Assembly: GCF_050219315.1 (NCBI RefSeq)
Contig: NZ_CP116939.1
Coordinates: 186,001 to 250,000 of the forward strand
Direction of reading: 5' to 3'
DNA: 64,000 bases
DNA from: Megasphaera_A sueciensis
GTDB lineage: Bacteria; Bacillota; Negativicutes; Veillonellales; Megasphaeraceae
Numbering within the stretch: position 1 is the stretch's first letter; every line of letters begins with the position of its first letter. Shown here in pieces: positions 1 to 9,279 of the stretch. The notes beneath the pieces are model-generated. The model made no database searches. It was not told the origin of the DNA and saw nothing but the letters and a program-made list of their open reading frames with translations. A program made the translations under genes and the position numbers.

Positions 1-1
1 G

Positions 2-1201
2 GGTCTAGAATATATTTTAAATTTTATATTATTACCTTTTTTAGTGCGTGTTTTAGGAGTGGAAAGATTTGGCGCTATTGCATTTATGCAAGGTATTGTT
101 CAATATTTCATCATATTAGTTGATTATGGCTTTAATATGACAGCTCCGAGAGATATAGCTAGAGCGAAGAGTACAAATGAAGTGGCCCAAATTTTTTCAA
201 ATGTTATAACATCTAAAATTATAATATGTTTTATTTCTACGATATTATTTTTATCAGGATTAGTTATATTTCAAAGCTATGTCAATATAGATATACTGTT
301 GTTTTTTGCTGTATATACTATGGTAATAGGAAATATTGTATTTCCTATTTGGTTTTTTCAAGGAATCCAACAAATGCGGTATATTACTATTGTTAATATA
401 TTAGCGCGTATTATTACAGTGAGCTTAATATTACTTTTTGTACGCAGACCTGAAGATTACTTATTAGCAGCTTTTTTACAGGCATGTACCACAGTATTTG
501 CAGGAGCATTTTCTTTTTATGTTTTATACACGGAGTATCGTTTTGTTTTTTGTCATCCAACCATTTGTAAAATAAAGAAAACATTAATTAATGGATGGCA
601 CATATTTTTATCAACAATAGCTATAAACATATATACTGCAACAAATTTAGTTATACTGGGATTAATAACTAATAATACAGTTGTTGGATATTTTAGCGCA
701 GCAAATAAGATTATTGATAGTGTAAAAGGTTTGATGAACACTGTAACTCAGGCTGTTTATCCTCATGTTAGTCAATTATTGTGTAATTCAAGAGAACATG
801 CAATTACTTTTTTGCATAAGTTTTTAAAAATATATTGTGGACTTAATTTATTGGGTTCAGTTTTATTGTTTGCGTTAGCATGGATTATTGTTAGAATATT
901 ATTTGGATTAGGGTATGAAGAATCAATGCATATACTACAAATAATGGCATTGCTTCCAGCTGTAATTTCTGTCAGCAATGTTTTTGGGATTCAAACTATG
1001 CTTAATTTTGGATGGCAGAAAGAATTTAGTAAAATATTGGTTGGTGCAGCAATTTTCAATTTAATTATAGTTGTACCCTTAGCTATAATATGGCATGGGG
1101 AAGGTGTTGCTGTTTCTATGGTTTTAACAGAATTGTTAGTAACGATATGCACATCATATTTTATTTTAAAAGTGAAACACATTAATTTATTGGAGCTATA
1201 G
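2..1201 (+). CDS. Polysaccharide flippase (Wzx/RfbX-like), 5' end missing
   Basis: Membrane flippase of the MOP exporter superfamily, expected to move undecaprenyl-linked oligosaccharide units across the inner membrane. The reading frame is open from base 2 of the window, and the family's N-terminal helix pair is only partly present, so the gene starts upstream. Visible hallmarks are VRVLGVERFGAIAF followed by a LVDYGFN segment and repeated hydrophobic helices to the C-terminus. The stop is one base before the ATG of the next gene, so the two are probably cotranscribed in a surface-polysaccharide operon. Codon use is very AT-rich compared with genes after 8.3 kb, as is common for transferred glycan loci. 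The sugar specificity cannot be read. Confidence 0.85.
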   Translation, partial: GLEYILNFILLPFLVRVLGVERFGAIAFMQGIVQYFIILVDYGFNMTAPRDIARAKSTNEVAQIFSNVITSKIIICFISTILFLSGLVIFQSYVNIDILLFFAVYTMVIGNIVFPIWFFQGIQQMRYITIVNILARIITVSLILLFVRRPEDYLLAAFLQACTTVFAGAFSFYVLYTEYRFVFCHPTICKIKKTLINGWHIFLSTIAINIYTATNLVILGLITNNTVVGYFSAANKIIDSVKGLMNTVTQAVYPHVSQLLCNSREHAITFLHKFLKIYCGLNLLGSVLLFALAWIIVRILFGLGYEESMHILQIMALLPAVISVSNVFGIQTMLNFGWQKEFSKILVGAAIFNLIIVVPLAIIWHGEGVAVSMVLTELLVTICTSYFILKVKHINLLEL

Positions 1202-1601
1202 TATGGAATATGCTAATAAAACAATTAAAATTATTGTATTATCATTTTTAATTTCTATTCTTATTTGTTTTTTTAATTTCGATTTTAAAAGAAATGAGTT
1301 TGAAACCGGTTATTGGATTTACAATCAATTATTATATAATGTTAATCAAAAGAAAACTATATTATATTTTGTTTTTGGGATTTTATTTTCATTTGCATAT
1401 GGTAAAGTAGCTAAACAAACTACTGAAATTACGATTAAACTTTATATAATAATATTTTCATCATGTATGTCTTTTGTTATATATTTAGGAAAAAGTTATT
1501 ATTTATTATCATCTTGGGCATTAATGTTTTCGAGTATATATAATTTATTATTTTCTGTGACAGTTATCGCTTTAGGTGGTATTTGTATATTCCAACAAAA
1601 T

Positions 1602-1673
1602 AGTGCAGTCTTGCCGACAATTTAGTGCGTATCTTTCCGATAATTAAGTGCACTCATTTTCGATAACAGTGCA
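1602..1673. repeat. IS21 left-end repeat array
   Basis: Four AGTGC boxes start at 1602, 1624, 1647 and 1668, spaced 21-23 bp, two of them preceded by TTTA or TTAA. They mirror the right-end array and are the expected IstA binding sites. Confidence 0.6.
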
Positions 1674-1734
1674 TGCCCTATATAATGAAAATGGCACACA
1701 TACGTGTGACTATCATTATTGGAGGTCGATAATC

Positions 1735-3276
1735 ATGTTAAATTATCGAGAAATCATCAGGCTTAAAAGCCTGGGGTACAGCAACTTGCGTGTCGGCAAC
1801 AGTTGTGGAAGTTCCCGGAATACTATCGCCGAAGTATGGAAATTAGCTCAAGACAAAGAGTTAACATGGCCAATTCCAAATAATCTTACAAATAAGGATC
1901 TATCTGCTATTCTCTACCCTGGACGACTCACGTCTCAAGGACGAAAACTCCCTGATTATGAGTATATTTACAAAGAGCTGGCGAAACCAGGAGTTACGCT
2001 TTCCCTGTTGTGGTCGGAATACTGTGAGAAATGTCGACATGAAGGAATGATTCCCTATCAGCATTCCCAATTCAGTGACAAGTACCATGCATACGCTGCT
2101 TCAAAGAAGGCAACCCTTAGGATAACAAGAAAACCGGGAGAAATCATGGAGGTCGACTGGGTTGGAAATACATTGTCTGTTATTGATGAAACAACAGGAG
2201 AAGAAATAAAAGCTTATGTTTTTGTGGCATGCCTACCATGCAGCCTTTACAGTTATGCCGAAGCATTTCCAGACATGAAGTCCAATCACTGGATTGAAGC
2301 CCATGTTCATGCTTACTCTTTCTTTGGTGGCGTAACCCGCATTCTTGTACCAGATAATCTCAAAACAGGAGTGATTAAAAACACAAGCACAGAGCTCATT
2401 TTAAACCATTCCTACCATGAGATGGCAGAACATTATGGCACCGCCATAATTCCAGCTAGGCCATTCACTCCACGAGATAAAGCTAATGCTGAGCGAACCG
2501 TTGGCGTTATTGAAACCTGGATTTTGGCAGCAATTCGCAACAGGAAGTGTTTTTCCTTTACGGAAGTAAATGCCGTAATCCTTGAAAAGCTTACAGAATT
2601 CAACAAAAAACCGTTTCAAAAGAAGAAAGGAAGCAGATTCACAGCATTTGAAGAGGAAGAAAAGGACTTCCTCATGCCACTGCCTGCTTCCCCGTATGAG
2701 ACGGCTATCTGGTCGAAAGCCACCATACAACCCGATTATCTCATACCCGTCGGGAATTGCAAGTATTCTGTGCCATATGAATTTATTGGTAAAAAAATTG
2801 AGGTACGAACCACGGAAAAGACAATAGAGATGTTTTTCCATGGACAAAGAATTGCTTCGCATATCCGTAGAGCATACTCCCAAGAACCAATTTATGTACC
2901 TGAACATATGCCGGCAAACCACAGGCAGTATCTTGCATACAACAGTGAGAATTTTCTTAAATGGGGTGAAAACATAGGGGATAACGCGCTGCTTGTTATT
3001 AAAAACTTTCTATATATGCATAAGATAGAAAGACAGGGCTACAAATCCTGTGTTTCGTTAATGAGACTAGCAGACCGCTATTCTACAAACAGGCTCGAAC
3101 AAGCATGCGGTACCGCTTTAACATATACCCCAAGTCCCAGCCTTAAAAATATTGCAACAATTCTTAAAAACGGTCTGGACAAAGTTAAGGTAAAGCCCCC
3201 GTCCTTACAATCTGATACATCTCACGGCATAACACGCGGTGCAGCATATTTCCGGGGAGGTAAAGAAAAATGTTAA
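1735..3276 (+). CDS. istA: IS21-family transposase IstA
   Basis: DDE transposase of 513 residues. The start at 1735 has GGAGG 9 bases upstream; the open frame reaches back to 1648 but lacks a ribosome site there. An N-terminal helix-turn-helix is seen around LKSLGYSN..SRNTIAEVW. The catalytic core shows EVDWVGNT (first Asp), VPDNLKTGV (second Asp) and a Glu in ANAERTVGVIETW. A C-terminal beta-rich domain follows (YSVPYEFIGKKIEVR). It overlaps istB by 7 bases, the usual translational coupling. No internal stops, so the protein looks intact. Confidence 0.93.
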   Translation: MLNYREIIRLKSLGYSNLRVGNSCGSSRNTIAEVWKLAQDKELTWPIPNNLTNKDLSAILYPGRLTSQGRKLPDYEYIYKELAKPGVTLSLLWSEYCEKCRHEGMIPYQHSQFSDKYHAYAASKKATLRITRKPGEIMEVDWVGNTLSVIDETTGEEIKAYVFVACLPCSLYSYAEAFPDMKSNHWIEAHVHAYSFFGGVTRILVPDNLKTGVIKNTSTELILNHSYHEMAEHYGTAIIPARPFTPRDKANAERTVGVIETWILAAIRNRKCFSFTEVNAVILEKLTEFNKKPFQKKKGSRFTAFEEEEKDFLMPLPASPYETAIWSKATIQPDYLIPVGNCKYSVPYEFIGKKIEVRTTEKTIEMFFHGQRIASHIRRAYSQEPIYVPEHMPANHRQYLAYNSENFLKWGENIGDNALLVIKNFLYMHKIERQGYKSCVSLMRLADRYSTNRLEQACGTALTYTPSPSLKNIATILKNGLDKVKVKPPSLQSDTSHGITRGAAYFRGGKEKC

Positions 3277-4049
3277 AACAATCCACTGTTGATAAACTAC
3301 ATGATATGCGTTTGTCCGAAATGGCCGCTGTTTTTGAAGAACAATGCAATGATAAATATTTCGACAATCTCTCCTTCGAAGACAGAATCGGGATGATGAT
3401 TGATCGAGAATGGACTAAACGCCAAAACACGAAGATGAACAAGCTTATTCATACAGCAGCATTTCGTTATCCAGATGCCTGCGTTGAAAATATTGAATAC
3501 CAGCCTGACAGGAACCTTGATAAAGCACTAATTAATTCGTTTGCTACTTGCCAATACATTCGTGAAAGTCACCATATTATTCTGAAAGGAGCATCTGGAA
3601 ATGGGAAAACATATATTGCCTGTGCCCTTGGCAATGCTGCCTGCAGAAACTACTTAAAGGTTCGGTATATAAGGTTGCCAGAGCTTCTGGATGAACTGGC
3701 AATTGCTCATGGTGAAGGAACATTTGAAAAGCTCATTAAATCTTACCAAAAAGTTGGATTGCTGATCGTAGATGAATTCTTGTTAACACCTTTATCCAGT
3801 GATCAGGCAAGAGAATTGCTAGAAATTATTGAAGCAAGAAGCGTTAAGGGATCTGTGATATTCTGCACACAATTTGAACCAGGCGACTGGTACAACAGGA
3901 TTGGTACAGAAAGTGATGCCACCGTATCTGAAGCCATTATTGACAGGATTGTACACAACAGTTATGAAGTCTTTATTGACGGACAGGTTTCAATGCGCGA
4001 ACGTCACGGGTTAAAACAATCTGCACAACAAAAAACATTAAGTTATTAA
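3270..4049 (+). CDS. istB: IS21-family helper ATPase IstB
   Basis: DnaA/DnaC-like AAA+ ATPase of 259 residues that helps IstA select and engage target DNA. The Walker A motif is GASGNGKT near residue 110 and Walker B is LLIVDEF near residue 168. The N-terminal LHDMRLSEMAAVFEEQ and LIDREW-type segments are typical of IstB. It starts 7 bases inside istA and appears complete. Length is normal for the family. Confidence 0.93.
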   Translation: MLKQSTVDKLHDMRLSEMAAVFEEQCNDKYFDNLSFEDRIGMMIDREWTKRQNTKMNKLIHTAAFRYPDACVENIEYQPDRNLDKALINSFATCQYIRESHHIILKGASGNGKTYIACALGNAACRNYLKVRYIRLPELLDELAIAHGEGTFEKLIKSYQKVGLLIVDEFLLTPLSSDQARELLEIIEARSVKGSVIFCTQFEPGDWYNRIGTESDATVSEAIIDRIVHNSYEVFIDGQVSMRERHGLKQSAQQKTLSY

Positions 4050-4082
4050 AAGGTTTACGACTGCATAGCTTCCGGGAGCACT

Positions 4083-4183
4083 GCACTGAATTTTCGGGAG
4101 CTATGCACTAAATTTCTAGAAAGGGGTGCACTAAAACTTCGGAAAGATTGCACTTTAGGAATGGAATATTCAGGTATTGCACT
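4083..4183. repeat. IS21 right-end repeat array
   Basis: Inverted counterparts of the left boxes (GCACT on this strand) end at 4087, 4109, 4132, 4154 and 4183. The first three gaps are 22-23 bp as on the left; the last is 29 bp, so the outermost box is less certain. Confidence 0.55.
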
Positions 4184-6132
4184 AAATTATATTTTCCTGC
4201 TAGAATATTTTTGTTTAAATAATTTTAAATTAAAATTTTCATTGTATTATAATTCCAAACAGCATTGGTTAATGTATGCTTTTATATTGTTTTTTTTAAT
4301 AAACAGTGTGTATCTATCAGCTTTTTACCCAGGAACTGTTACCTATGATGGATGTTTTCAGATAGCAGAGTATTATGGGTACCGAGACTTAAGCAATCAT
4401 TTACCAGTAATGGCTACTTTAATTGAAGGGACAATTTTTAATATTGGTTCGAAATTTGGGGGACAGAATTTTGGATTGTTTACTTATGTTTTTTTACAGA
4501 TGTTATTTCAATCGTATGTTTTTGCATATGCAGTTAAAGTGGTTGCATGTATAACTCACAATAAAATATTAACTGTATTTACAATACTATTTTTTGTAGC
4601 GAATCCATTGTTTCCTATATGGGGAATATGTTTTGTAAAGGATACAATTTATTACATAGCTTTTTTGTGGATGTTTTTAATTATTATAGAGATTACCGAA
4701 AAATGGTATACTGATGAGTGCACAATAGTATTGCAATTATTTTTAGCTACTTTAATAGTTTGTATATTTAGAAATAATGGTTTATATGTTATTTTACCAT
4801 CATTATTATTTTTGATATTTGCTATCAAAAATAATAAAAAAATAAAACTAATGCTCTTAATTAATTGTATTTTTCTCAGTGTGTTTTTCATAGGATGGTC
4901 AAAAATATTAACTATATATAACATACCACAACCGGTTGAGGAAGCATTATCTATACCATTTCAACAAACAGCACGCTTATATTGGGAAAATAAAGAAATT
5001 AATGCTAACGATGATATTGTTGTGCAAAATATTTTTCAAGGGAAAAAACTTAAAGATTTATATAATCCGGAATTGGCTGATCCAGTTAAGTTTTCATTTA
5101 AGTGGGGAGAGGAAAATAGAAAACTTTGGAAGGAGATTTATTTAAAATACTTTACCAAATATCCGACTGTATATGTAGAAGCTTTTTTAAATCAGAATTA
5201 TGGTTATTTATATCCTTTAAAAAAAGCTAATGATATTGGTGCTTATGTAATTCCTAAAGATGTTGGAATTTATAGTGATAAGATAGTATTAAATAATACA
5301 TCACCTTTTAATAGACTTAGAGTTTTTTTGTGTAAAGTTCCTCAATTATATGTTAAATTGCCTGTTTTATGTTTACTATACAATTGTAGCTTTTATATGT
5401 GGACTATATTGTTTTTTACTGGTCTATTGCTTGTAGAGAAAAAAGTTAGTTCTTGTATTTTAAGTATGCCATTATTGTTATCCGTAGGGGTTTGTTTCTT
5501 ATCACCAGTTGATGCTTGCATTAGATATATGTTGCCCATCATTGTTGTATTTCCTGTTTTTGTTTCCTATTTTATTTTTAAATTTAAAGAAACTTGAGTG
5601 TTCTTAATAGGGGAAAGATTATGTATAAAATTGCCGTTTTAATTCCTTGTTATAATGAAAGCAAAACAATTGCTAAAGTAATAAAAGATTATAAAAATGC
5701 TTTGCCTGAAGCAGATATTTTTGTGTATGATAATAATTCGTCAGATGGTACAGATACAATAGCAAGGCAAGTAGGTGCTATTGTACATTATGAATATAGG
5801 CAAGGAAAAGGCAATGTTATTCGTTCTATGTTTCGTGATATAGATGCTGATTGCTATTTAATGATTGATGGGGACGATACGTATCCGTCGGAAAATGCCA
5901 AGAAAATGTGTAGCTTAGTATTGCAAGGTAAAGCGGATATGGTGATAGGAGATCGATTATCATCTACATATTTTAAGGAAAATAAACGACCGTTTCATAA
6001 TTTCGGTAATATTATAGTACGAAAATGTATTAATACATTTTGGCATTCCACAAAACCTGTAGTGGTATAGTGAAGTTGTAACACCTCTGTCTAATAGAGT
6101 ACAATGAATCTATCAGAGAAAGAGGGATAAAC

Positions 6133-6414
6133 ATGAAGCAATATGATGAAGAATTTAAGAAGAAAATAATTCGCCTTCATTTAGAAGAAGGACGGAGCTT
6201 AAGAGGGCTAGCCGATGAATATGGTGTATCAAAAGCCGCTATATCAAAATGGACTAAGTTATATCGCGAAGAATGCCAAACAACAGCAAGCAGCCAATCA
6301 GAATATGATTATATGAAAGAAAGCCTGAAACTAAGGAAGCAGCTAGAAGAAGTGGAAAAGGAAAATCGTTTCCTAAAAAAAGCGGCGGCATTCTTTGCGA
6401 AAGAAATCGAATAA
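6133..6414 (+). CDS. IS3-family transposase OrfA
   Basis: 93-residue DNA-binding subunit. It starts with MKQYDEEFKKKIIRLHLEEG and a helix-turn-helix (LRGLADEYGVSKAAISKW), then a leucine-zipper-like coiled coil (LKLRKQLEEVEKENRFLKKAA) used for multimerisation. AGAGGG lies upstream. A run of seven A at 6375-6381 inside the coil is a probable -1 slippage site that would fuse it to OrfB. Confidence 0.9.
   Translation: MKQYDEEFKKKIIRLHLEEGRSLRGLADEYGVSKAAISKWTKLYREECQTTASSQSEYDYMKESLKLRKQLEEVEKENRFLKKAAAFFAKEIE
6375..6381 (+). other. Probable programmed -1 frameshift site (A7)
   Basis: The orfA frame reads CTA AAA AAA GCG, giving the slippery heptamer A-AAA-AAA. A -1 shift enters the orfB frame, which is open from there through KRYQFIKRYHPEFGLRWLL into OrfB. 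IS3 elements usually make the active OrfAB transposase this way. Confidence 0.6.
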
Positions 6415-6467
6415 AAAGGTATCAGTTTATCAAAAGATATCACCCAGAGTTTGGTCTCCGGTGGCTC

Positions 6468-7274
6468 TTGCGGAAATTCAAGTTAAGTCCAAACGCTTAT
6501 TATAATTTCATCAAAAATAAAAAGAAGCAAAAATACATTGAGAAAACAAAGATTCTGAAGGTCATTAGCAAGTTATATCACGATATGAATGGCGTGATAG
6601 GCCATCGCATAATGCGGGTGTTTTTAGCACGAAAAAATATCTATTTAAGTAAAACTACCATTCATAAATATATGAATAAGCAGTTAGGCTTAAAATCCAT
6701 TGTAAGGCGGAAAAAACCAGGCTATGTAAAAGGGAAAGCGCATAAGATATTTTCTAATCTTTTACATCAAGACTTTACTGCTGAATCAAAGAATAGCAAA
6801 TGGTGTACCGATTTTACGTACTTATTTTTAACAGATGGCCGCCCGCGTTATAATTGTGCCATCATGGATCTTTATGACCGCAGTGTCGTTGCCAGTATAA
6901 ATGGAAAAGAACTAACGAGTGATCTTGCTATTCGAACTGTGAAAAAGGCGCTGAATTCTCAAGCGGCGGTTAAACAACCGCTTATCCTTCATAGTGATCA
7001 GGGGGCACAATTTAGTTCAAAGGAGTTTGTCTCTTTCTGCAAGTCGGTAAAAATAACCCAAAGCATGAGTAAAGCAGGCTGTCCCTATGATAATGCACCC
7101 ATGGAAAGATATTACAACACGCTGAAAAATGAAGAGATCAACTTACATTACTACCATTCGGAGAAAGAACTTGACCAAGCTGTCCATGATTTTGCCTATA
7201 TTTGGTATAACCATGTACGGCCCCATTCTTACAACAACAATATGACTCCATTTGAGGCCAGATTTAGACGTTAA
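6468..7274 (+). CDS. IS3-family transposase OrfB (integrase core)
   Basis: Catalytic rve-type DDE domain. The listed start is a TTG; homology to the family (RYQFIKRYHPEFGLRW) already begins near 6417 in the same frame, so translation probably comes from the OrfAB frameshift. Motifs: WCTDFTYL (first Asp), LHSDQGAQF (second Asp) and NAPMERYYNTLKNE (Glu), spaced as in IS150. A C-terminal YNHVRPH motif is present. The frame is intact, so the element may still be mobile. Confidence 0.92.
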   Translation: MRKFKLSPNAYYNFIKNKKKQKYIEKTKILKVISKLYHDMNGVIGHRIMRVFLARKNIYLSKTTIHKYMNKQLGLKSIVRRKKPGYVKGKAHKIFSNLLHQDFTAESKNSKWCTDFTYLFLTDGRPRYNCAIMDLYDRSVVASINGKELTSDLAIRTVKKALNSQAAVKQPLILHSDQGAQFSSKEFVSFCKSVKITQSMSKAGCPYDNAPMERYYNTLKNEEINLHYYHSEKELDQAVHDFAYIWYNHVRPHSYNNNMTPFEARFRR

Positions 7275-7813
7275 AAAAGTAGACTCAAGTGTTACAAAAA
7301 TGCTTGACCACTACAACCAATTGTTGATGTAATGACTGGATATCGTGCTTTTAGTCCTATATTTGTTAAGAGCTTCCCCATTCTTTCGCAAGGATTTGAG
7401 ATTGAAACAGAAATGACGATACATGCACTAGATAAGAATTTATTAATAACAAGTGTTCCTGTTCAGTATAGAGATAGACCAATAGGGAGTGAAAGCAAGT
7501 TAAACACCTATAGTGATGGTATTAAAGTTCTACTTACTATTTTTAATTTATATCGCAATTATAAGCCATTGAATTTTTTTGGGACAGCCGCATTTATAAT
7601 GGCTGTATTAGCTGTTATTTTATTTATACCTGTTTTTATAGAATACTTGGAGATTGGATTGGTCCCTCGTATACCCACGTTGATTATTAGTGTTATTCTT
7701 ATGTTGGCAGCTTTTTTGTCAAGTGTATGTGGTTTGATTCTAGATACAATAGCTAATAATAGTAGAAAAAATTTTGAAATACAAATGAATATTATTAGGA
7801 TGATGTTGAAACG

Positions 7814-8197
7814 ATGAAAAGTGAACAGAAATATGAGGTTTTTCGATTTTGCATAGTCGGGGGATTATCATTTTTAGTGGATTATGCTTTATTATTTGTT
7901 TGTACAGAGTTGATACATATTTTTTATTGGTATTCATCAGCAATTTCATTTACAGTTTCTGTTATTTTTAATTACTGGCTTTGTATAGTGTTTGTGTTTA
8001 AAGGGGCAGAGGCGCGAAATACACGGCAAGCTATACTGTTTATTGCTTCCAGCATAGTAGGACTTGGGATAAATCAATTGTGTATGTGGATGTTTGTCGA
8101 ATTCATAGGAATTTATTATATGATAGCCAAAATAGTTGCGACAATTATTGTCACTTTTTGGAATTATGTGATGAAACGAAAGGCTGTCCAAGGATAA
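7814..8197 (+). CDS. GtrA-family membrane protein
   Basis: 127 residues with four hydrophobic helices, starting FRFCIVGGLSFLVDYALL and ending in IVTFWNYVMKRK, the standard GtrA pattern. GtrA proteins are thought to flip undecaprenyl-phosphate-linked sugars and are usually paired with a GtrB-like family 2 glycosyltransferase. Here the start overlaps the stop of the IS-interrupted glycosyltransferase, so its natural partner is probably broken. Another GtrB-like enzyme lies at 53.6 kb. Confidence 0.85.
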   Translation: MKSEQKYEVFRFCIVGGLSFLVDYALLFVCTELIHIFYWYSSAISFTVSVIFNYWLCIVFVFKGAEARNTRQAILFIASSIVGLGINQLCMWMFVEFIGIYYMIAKIVATIIVTFWNYVMKRKAVQG

Positions 8198-8281
8198 TCC
8201 ACGTAGTGGATGAATATATTTGTGATGTTGTTGTGCGAATTCAATGTAGTTGAATACCAACATTTACTTTGAGGTGATTGC

Positions 8282-9160
8282 ATGAAAGGAATAGTATTAG
8301 CAGGAGGCAGCGGTACACGTTTGTATCCGCTGACCATGGTAACGTCGAAGCAGCTGTTGCCGGTGTATGATAAGCCGATGATTTATTATCCGTTGTCGAC
8401 ATTGATGATGGCGGGGATTCGGGATATTTTGATTATTTCTACGCCGGCGGATCTGCCGAATTTTGAGAGATTATTGGGAAATGGAACCCGGTATGGACTG
8501 CATTTATCCTATAAGGTACAGCCTAAGCCGGAAGGACTGGCACAGGCTTTTATTTTAGGCGAGGAGTTTATAGCCGGCGACCGATGTGCGATGATACTGG
8601 GGGATAATATCTTTTATGGGGCAGGTCTTCGGGGATATTTAAGGGAAGCGGCTGCCAATGAGCAGGGGGCAACTGTTTTTGGATATTATGTGGACGACCC
8701 GAAACGATTCGGGGTAATCGAATTCGATGTAACCGGAAAAGCGGTTTCTATTGAGGAAAAACCGATGCACCCAAAATCGAACTATGCTGTGACGGGACTA
8801 TATTTTTATGATGCCAAGGTTTGTGAATATGCAAAGAGGGTGACACCGTCAGCACGCGGCGAATTGGAAATCACGGATTTGAATAAGGTATATCTGGATG
8901 AAGGAGCACTTCATGTGGTAACTTTAGGACGCGGCTATGCCTGGTTGGATACGGGTACAATCAAAAGTTTGAGTGAAGCAGGAGAGTTTGTAAAGGCAGT
9001 GGAAAATCGTGCCGGCATGCAGATTTCCGCTTTGGAAGAGATAGCCTATGAACAGGGCTGGATAGATAAAGAGACATTGGCAAAGAGTGCTGAAAAATAT
9101 GGAAAGTCTCCCTATGGACAATATTTACAAAACGTGGTAGATGGGAAGATTTTAAAGTAA
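8282..9160 (+). CDS. rmlA: Glucose-1-phosphate thymidylyltransferase
   Basis: Makes dTDP-glucose from dTTP and glucose 1-phosphate, the first step to dTDP-L-rhamnose. 292 residues, normal for RmlA. The N-terminus has MKGIVLAGGSGTRLYPLT (nucleotide-binding GGSGTRL), then SKQLLPVYDKPMIYYPLS, LGDNIFYG, and VIEFD with EEKP. A good ribosome site (GAGGTG) precedes the ATG. Base composition is clearly less AT-rich than the genes before 8.2 kb. First of four rml genes, separated from rmlB by a four-helix-bundle gene. Confidence 0.96.
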   Translation: MKGIVLAGGSGTRLYPLTMVTSKQLLPVYDKPMIYYPLSTLMMAGIRDILIISTPADLPNFERLLGNGTRYGLHLSYKVQPKPEGLAQAFILGEEFIAGDRCAMILGDNIFYGAGLRGYLREAAANEQGATVFGYYVDDPKRFGVIEFDVTGKAVSIEEKPMHPKSNYAVTGLYFYDAKVCEYAKRVTPSARGELEITDLNKVYLDEGALHVVTLGRGYAWLDTGTIKSLSEAGEFVKAVENRAGMQISALEEIAYEQGWIDKETLAKSAEKYGKSPYGQYLQNVVDGKILK

Positions 9161-9279
9161 TTGCAAGCGGTTGTGGATAAAAGATTGTACGGTTGTAGAA
9201 AAAATGCGGTAATGCGGTTGTGAGTTGTGATTTAAAGAATATGATAAAATAGTATGAGTCGTATATAAGAGTTGGTGAA
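9161..9279. repeat. Spacer with degenerate GGTTGT repeats
   Basis: Between rmlA and the four-helix-bundle gene. GCGGTTGTGG, ACGGTTGTAG and GCGGTTGTGAG recur at irregular spacing. They resemble, in the opposite orientation, the tandem 15-bp units at 9666-9755. No terminator seen. Confidence 0.5.

Larger units (their letters stand above)
1602..4183 (+). mobile_element. IS21-family insertion sequence
   Basis: About 2.58 kb with overlapping istA and istB. Both ends carry arrays of AGTGC boxes: at 1602, 1624, 1647 and 1668 on the left, and on the complementary strand starting at 4183, 4154, 4132, 4109 and 4087 on the right. Multiple terminal repeats of this kind are transposase sites in IS21 elements. 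I set the ends by the 4-bp AAAT duplication (1598-1601, 4184-4187) and by exact repair of the host reading frame. An alternative right end at 4154 gives a longer terminal match (TGCARTCTTKCCGA) but no duplication. Confidence 0.85.
1203..5597 (+). pseudogene. DUF6020-like membrane protein gene interrupted by an IS21 element
   Basis: Polytopic membrane protein split into 1203-1601 and 4188-5597 by the IS21 element at 1602-4183. The tetranucleotide AAAT lies on both sides (1598-1601 and 4184-4187). Joining base 1601 to 4188 gives one uninterrupted frame of about 602 codons (..IFQQN then YIFLLEYF..). The C-terminal part carries FYPGTVTYDG, SNHLPV and many hydrophobic helices, which I recall from the DUF6020 family next to glycan loci. 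Function unknown; possibly a glycan polymerase or transferase, by context only. The 3' part could still be translated from an internal start such as 4161, but without the N-terminal helices. It sits between the flippase and a glycosyltransferase. Confidence 0.75.
6058..7315 (+). mobile_element. IS3-family (IS150-like) insertion sequence
   Basis: 1258 bp bounded by imperfect inverted ends. The left end reads TGTAGTGGTATAG.. with TTGTAACAC inside; the complement of the right end reads TGTAGTGGTCAAG.. also with TTGTAACAC. Both ends begin with TGTAGTGGT. Flanked by the 3-bp duplication ACC, the size expected for IS3. Contains orfA and orfB in a -1 frame relation. Confidence 0.92.
5621..7817 (+). 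pseudogene. Family 2 glycosyltransferase gene interrupted by an IS3 element
   Basis: Split into 5621-6057 and 7319-7817 by the IS3 element at 6058-7315. The 3-bp duplication is ACC (6055-6057 and 7316-7318). Removing element and one copy restores a 311-codon enzyme, joining ..WHSTKP to IVDVMTGYRAF, a junction that matches this family. The start at 5621 has AGGGGAAAG upstream. The N-terminal GT-A domain has LIPCYNE, YDNNSSDGT and a DGDDTYP metal site; the C-terminal part has two membrane helices. It resembles dolichyl/undecaprenyl-phosphate sugar transferases. The stop overlaps the gtrA-like start (ATGA), suggesting the pair once worked together in lipid-linked sugar transfer. Confidence 0.85.

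Noticed and set aside
2401..2922. Minus-strand ORF of 173 codons inside istA
   Set aside because: Opposite-strand shadow of a clearly coding gene, Cys/Phe-rich without domain.
4161..5597. Independent 478-codon membrane protein starting at 4161
   Set aside because: Its first codons lie inside the IS21 end; the frame continues the gene broken at 1601.
7332..7817. Independent small membrane protein starting at MTGYRAF
   Set aside because: It is the 3' half of the glycosyltransferase gene split by the IS3 element.
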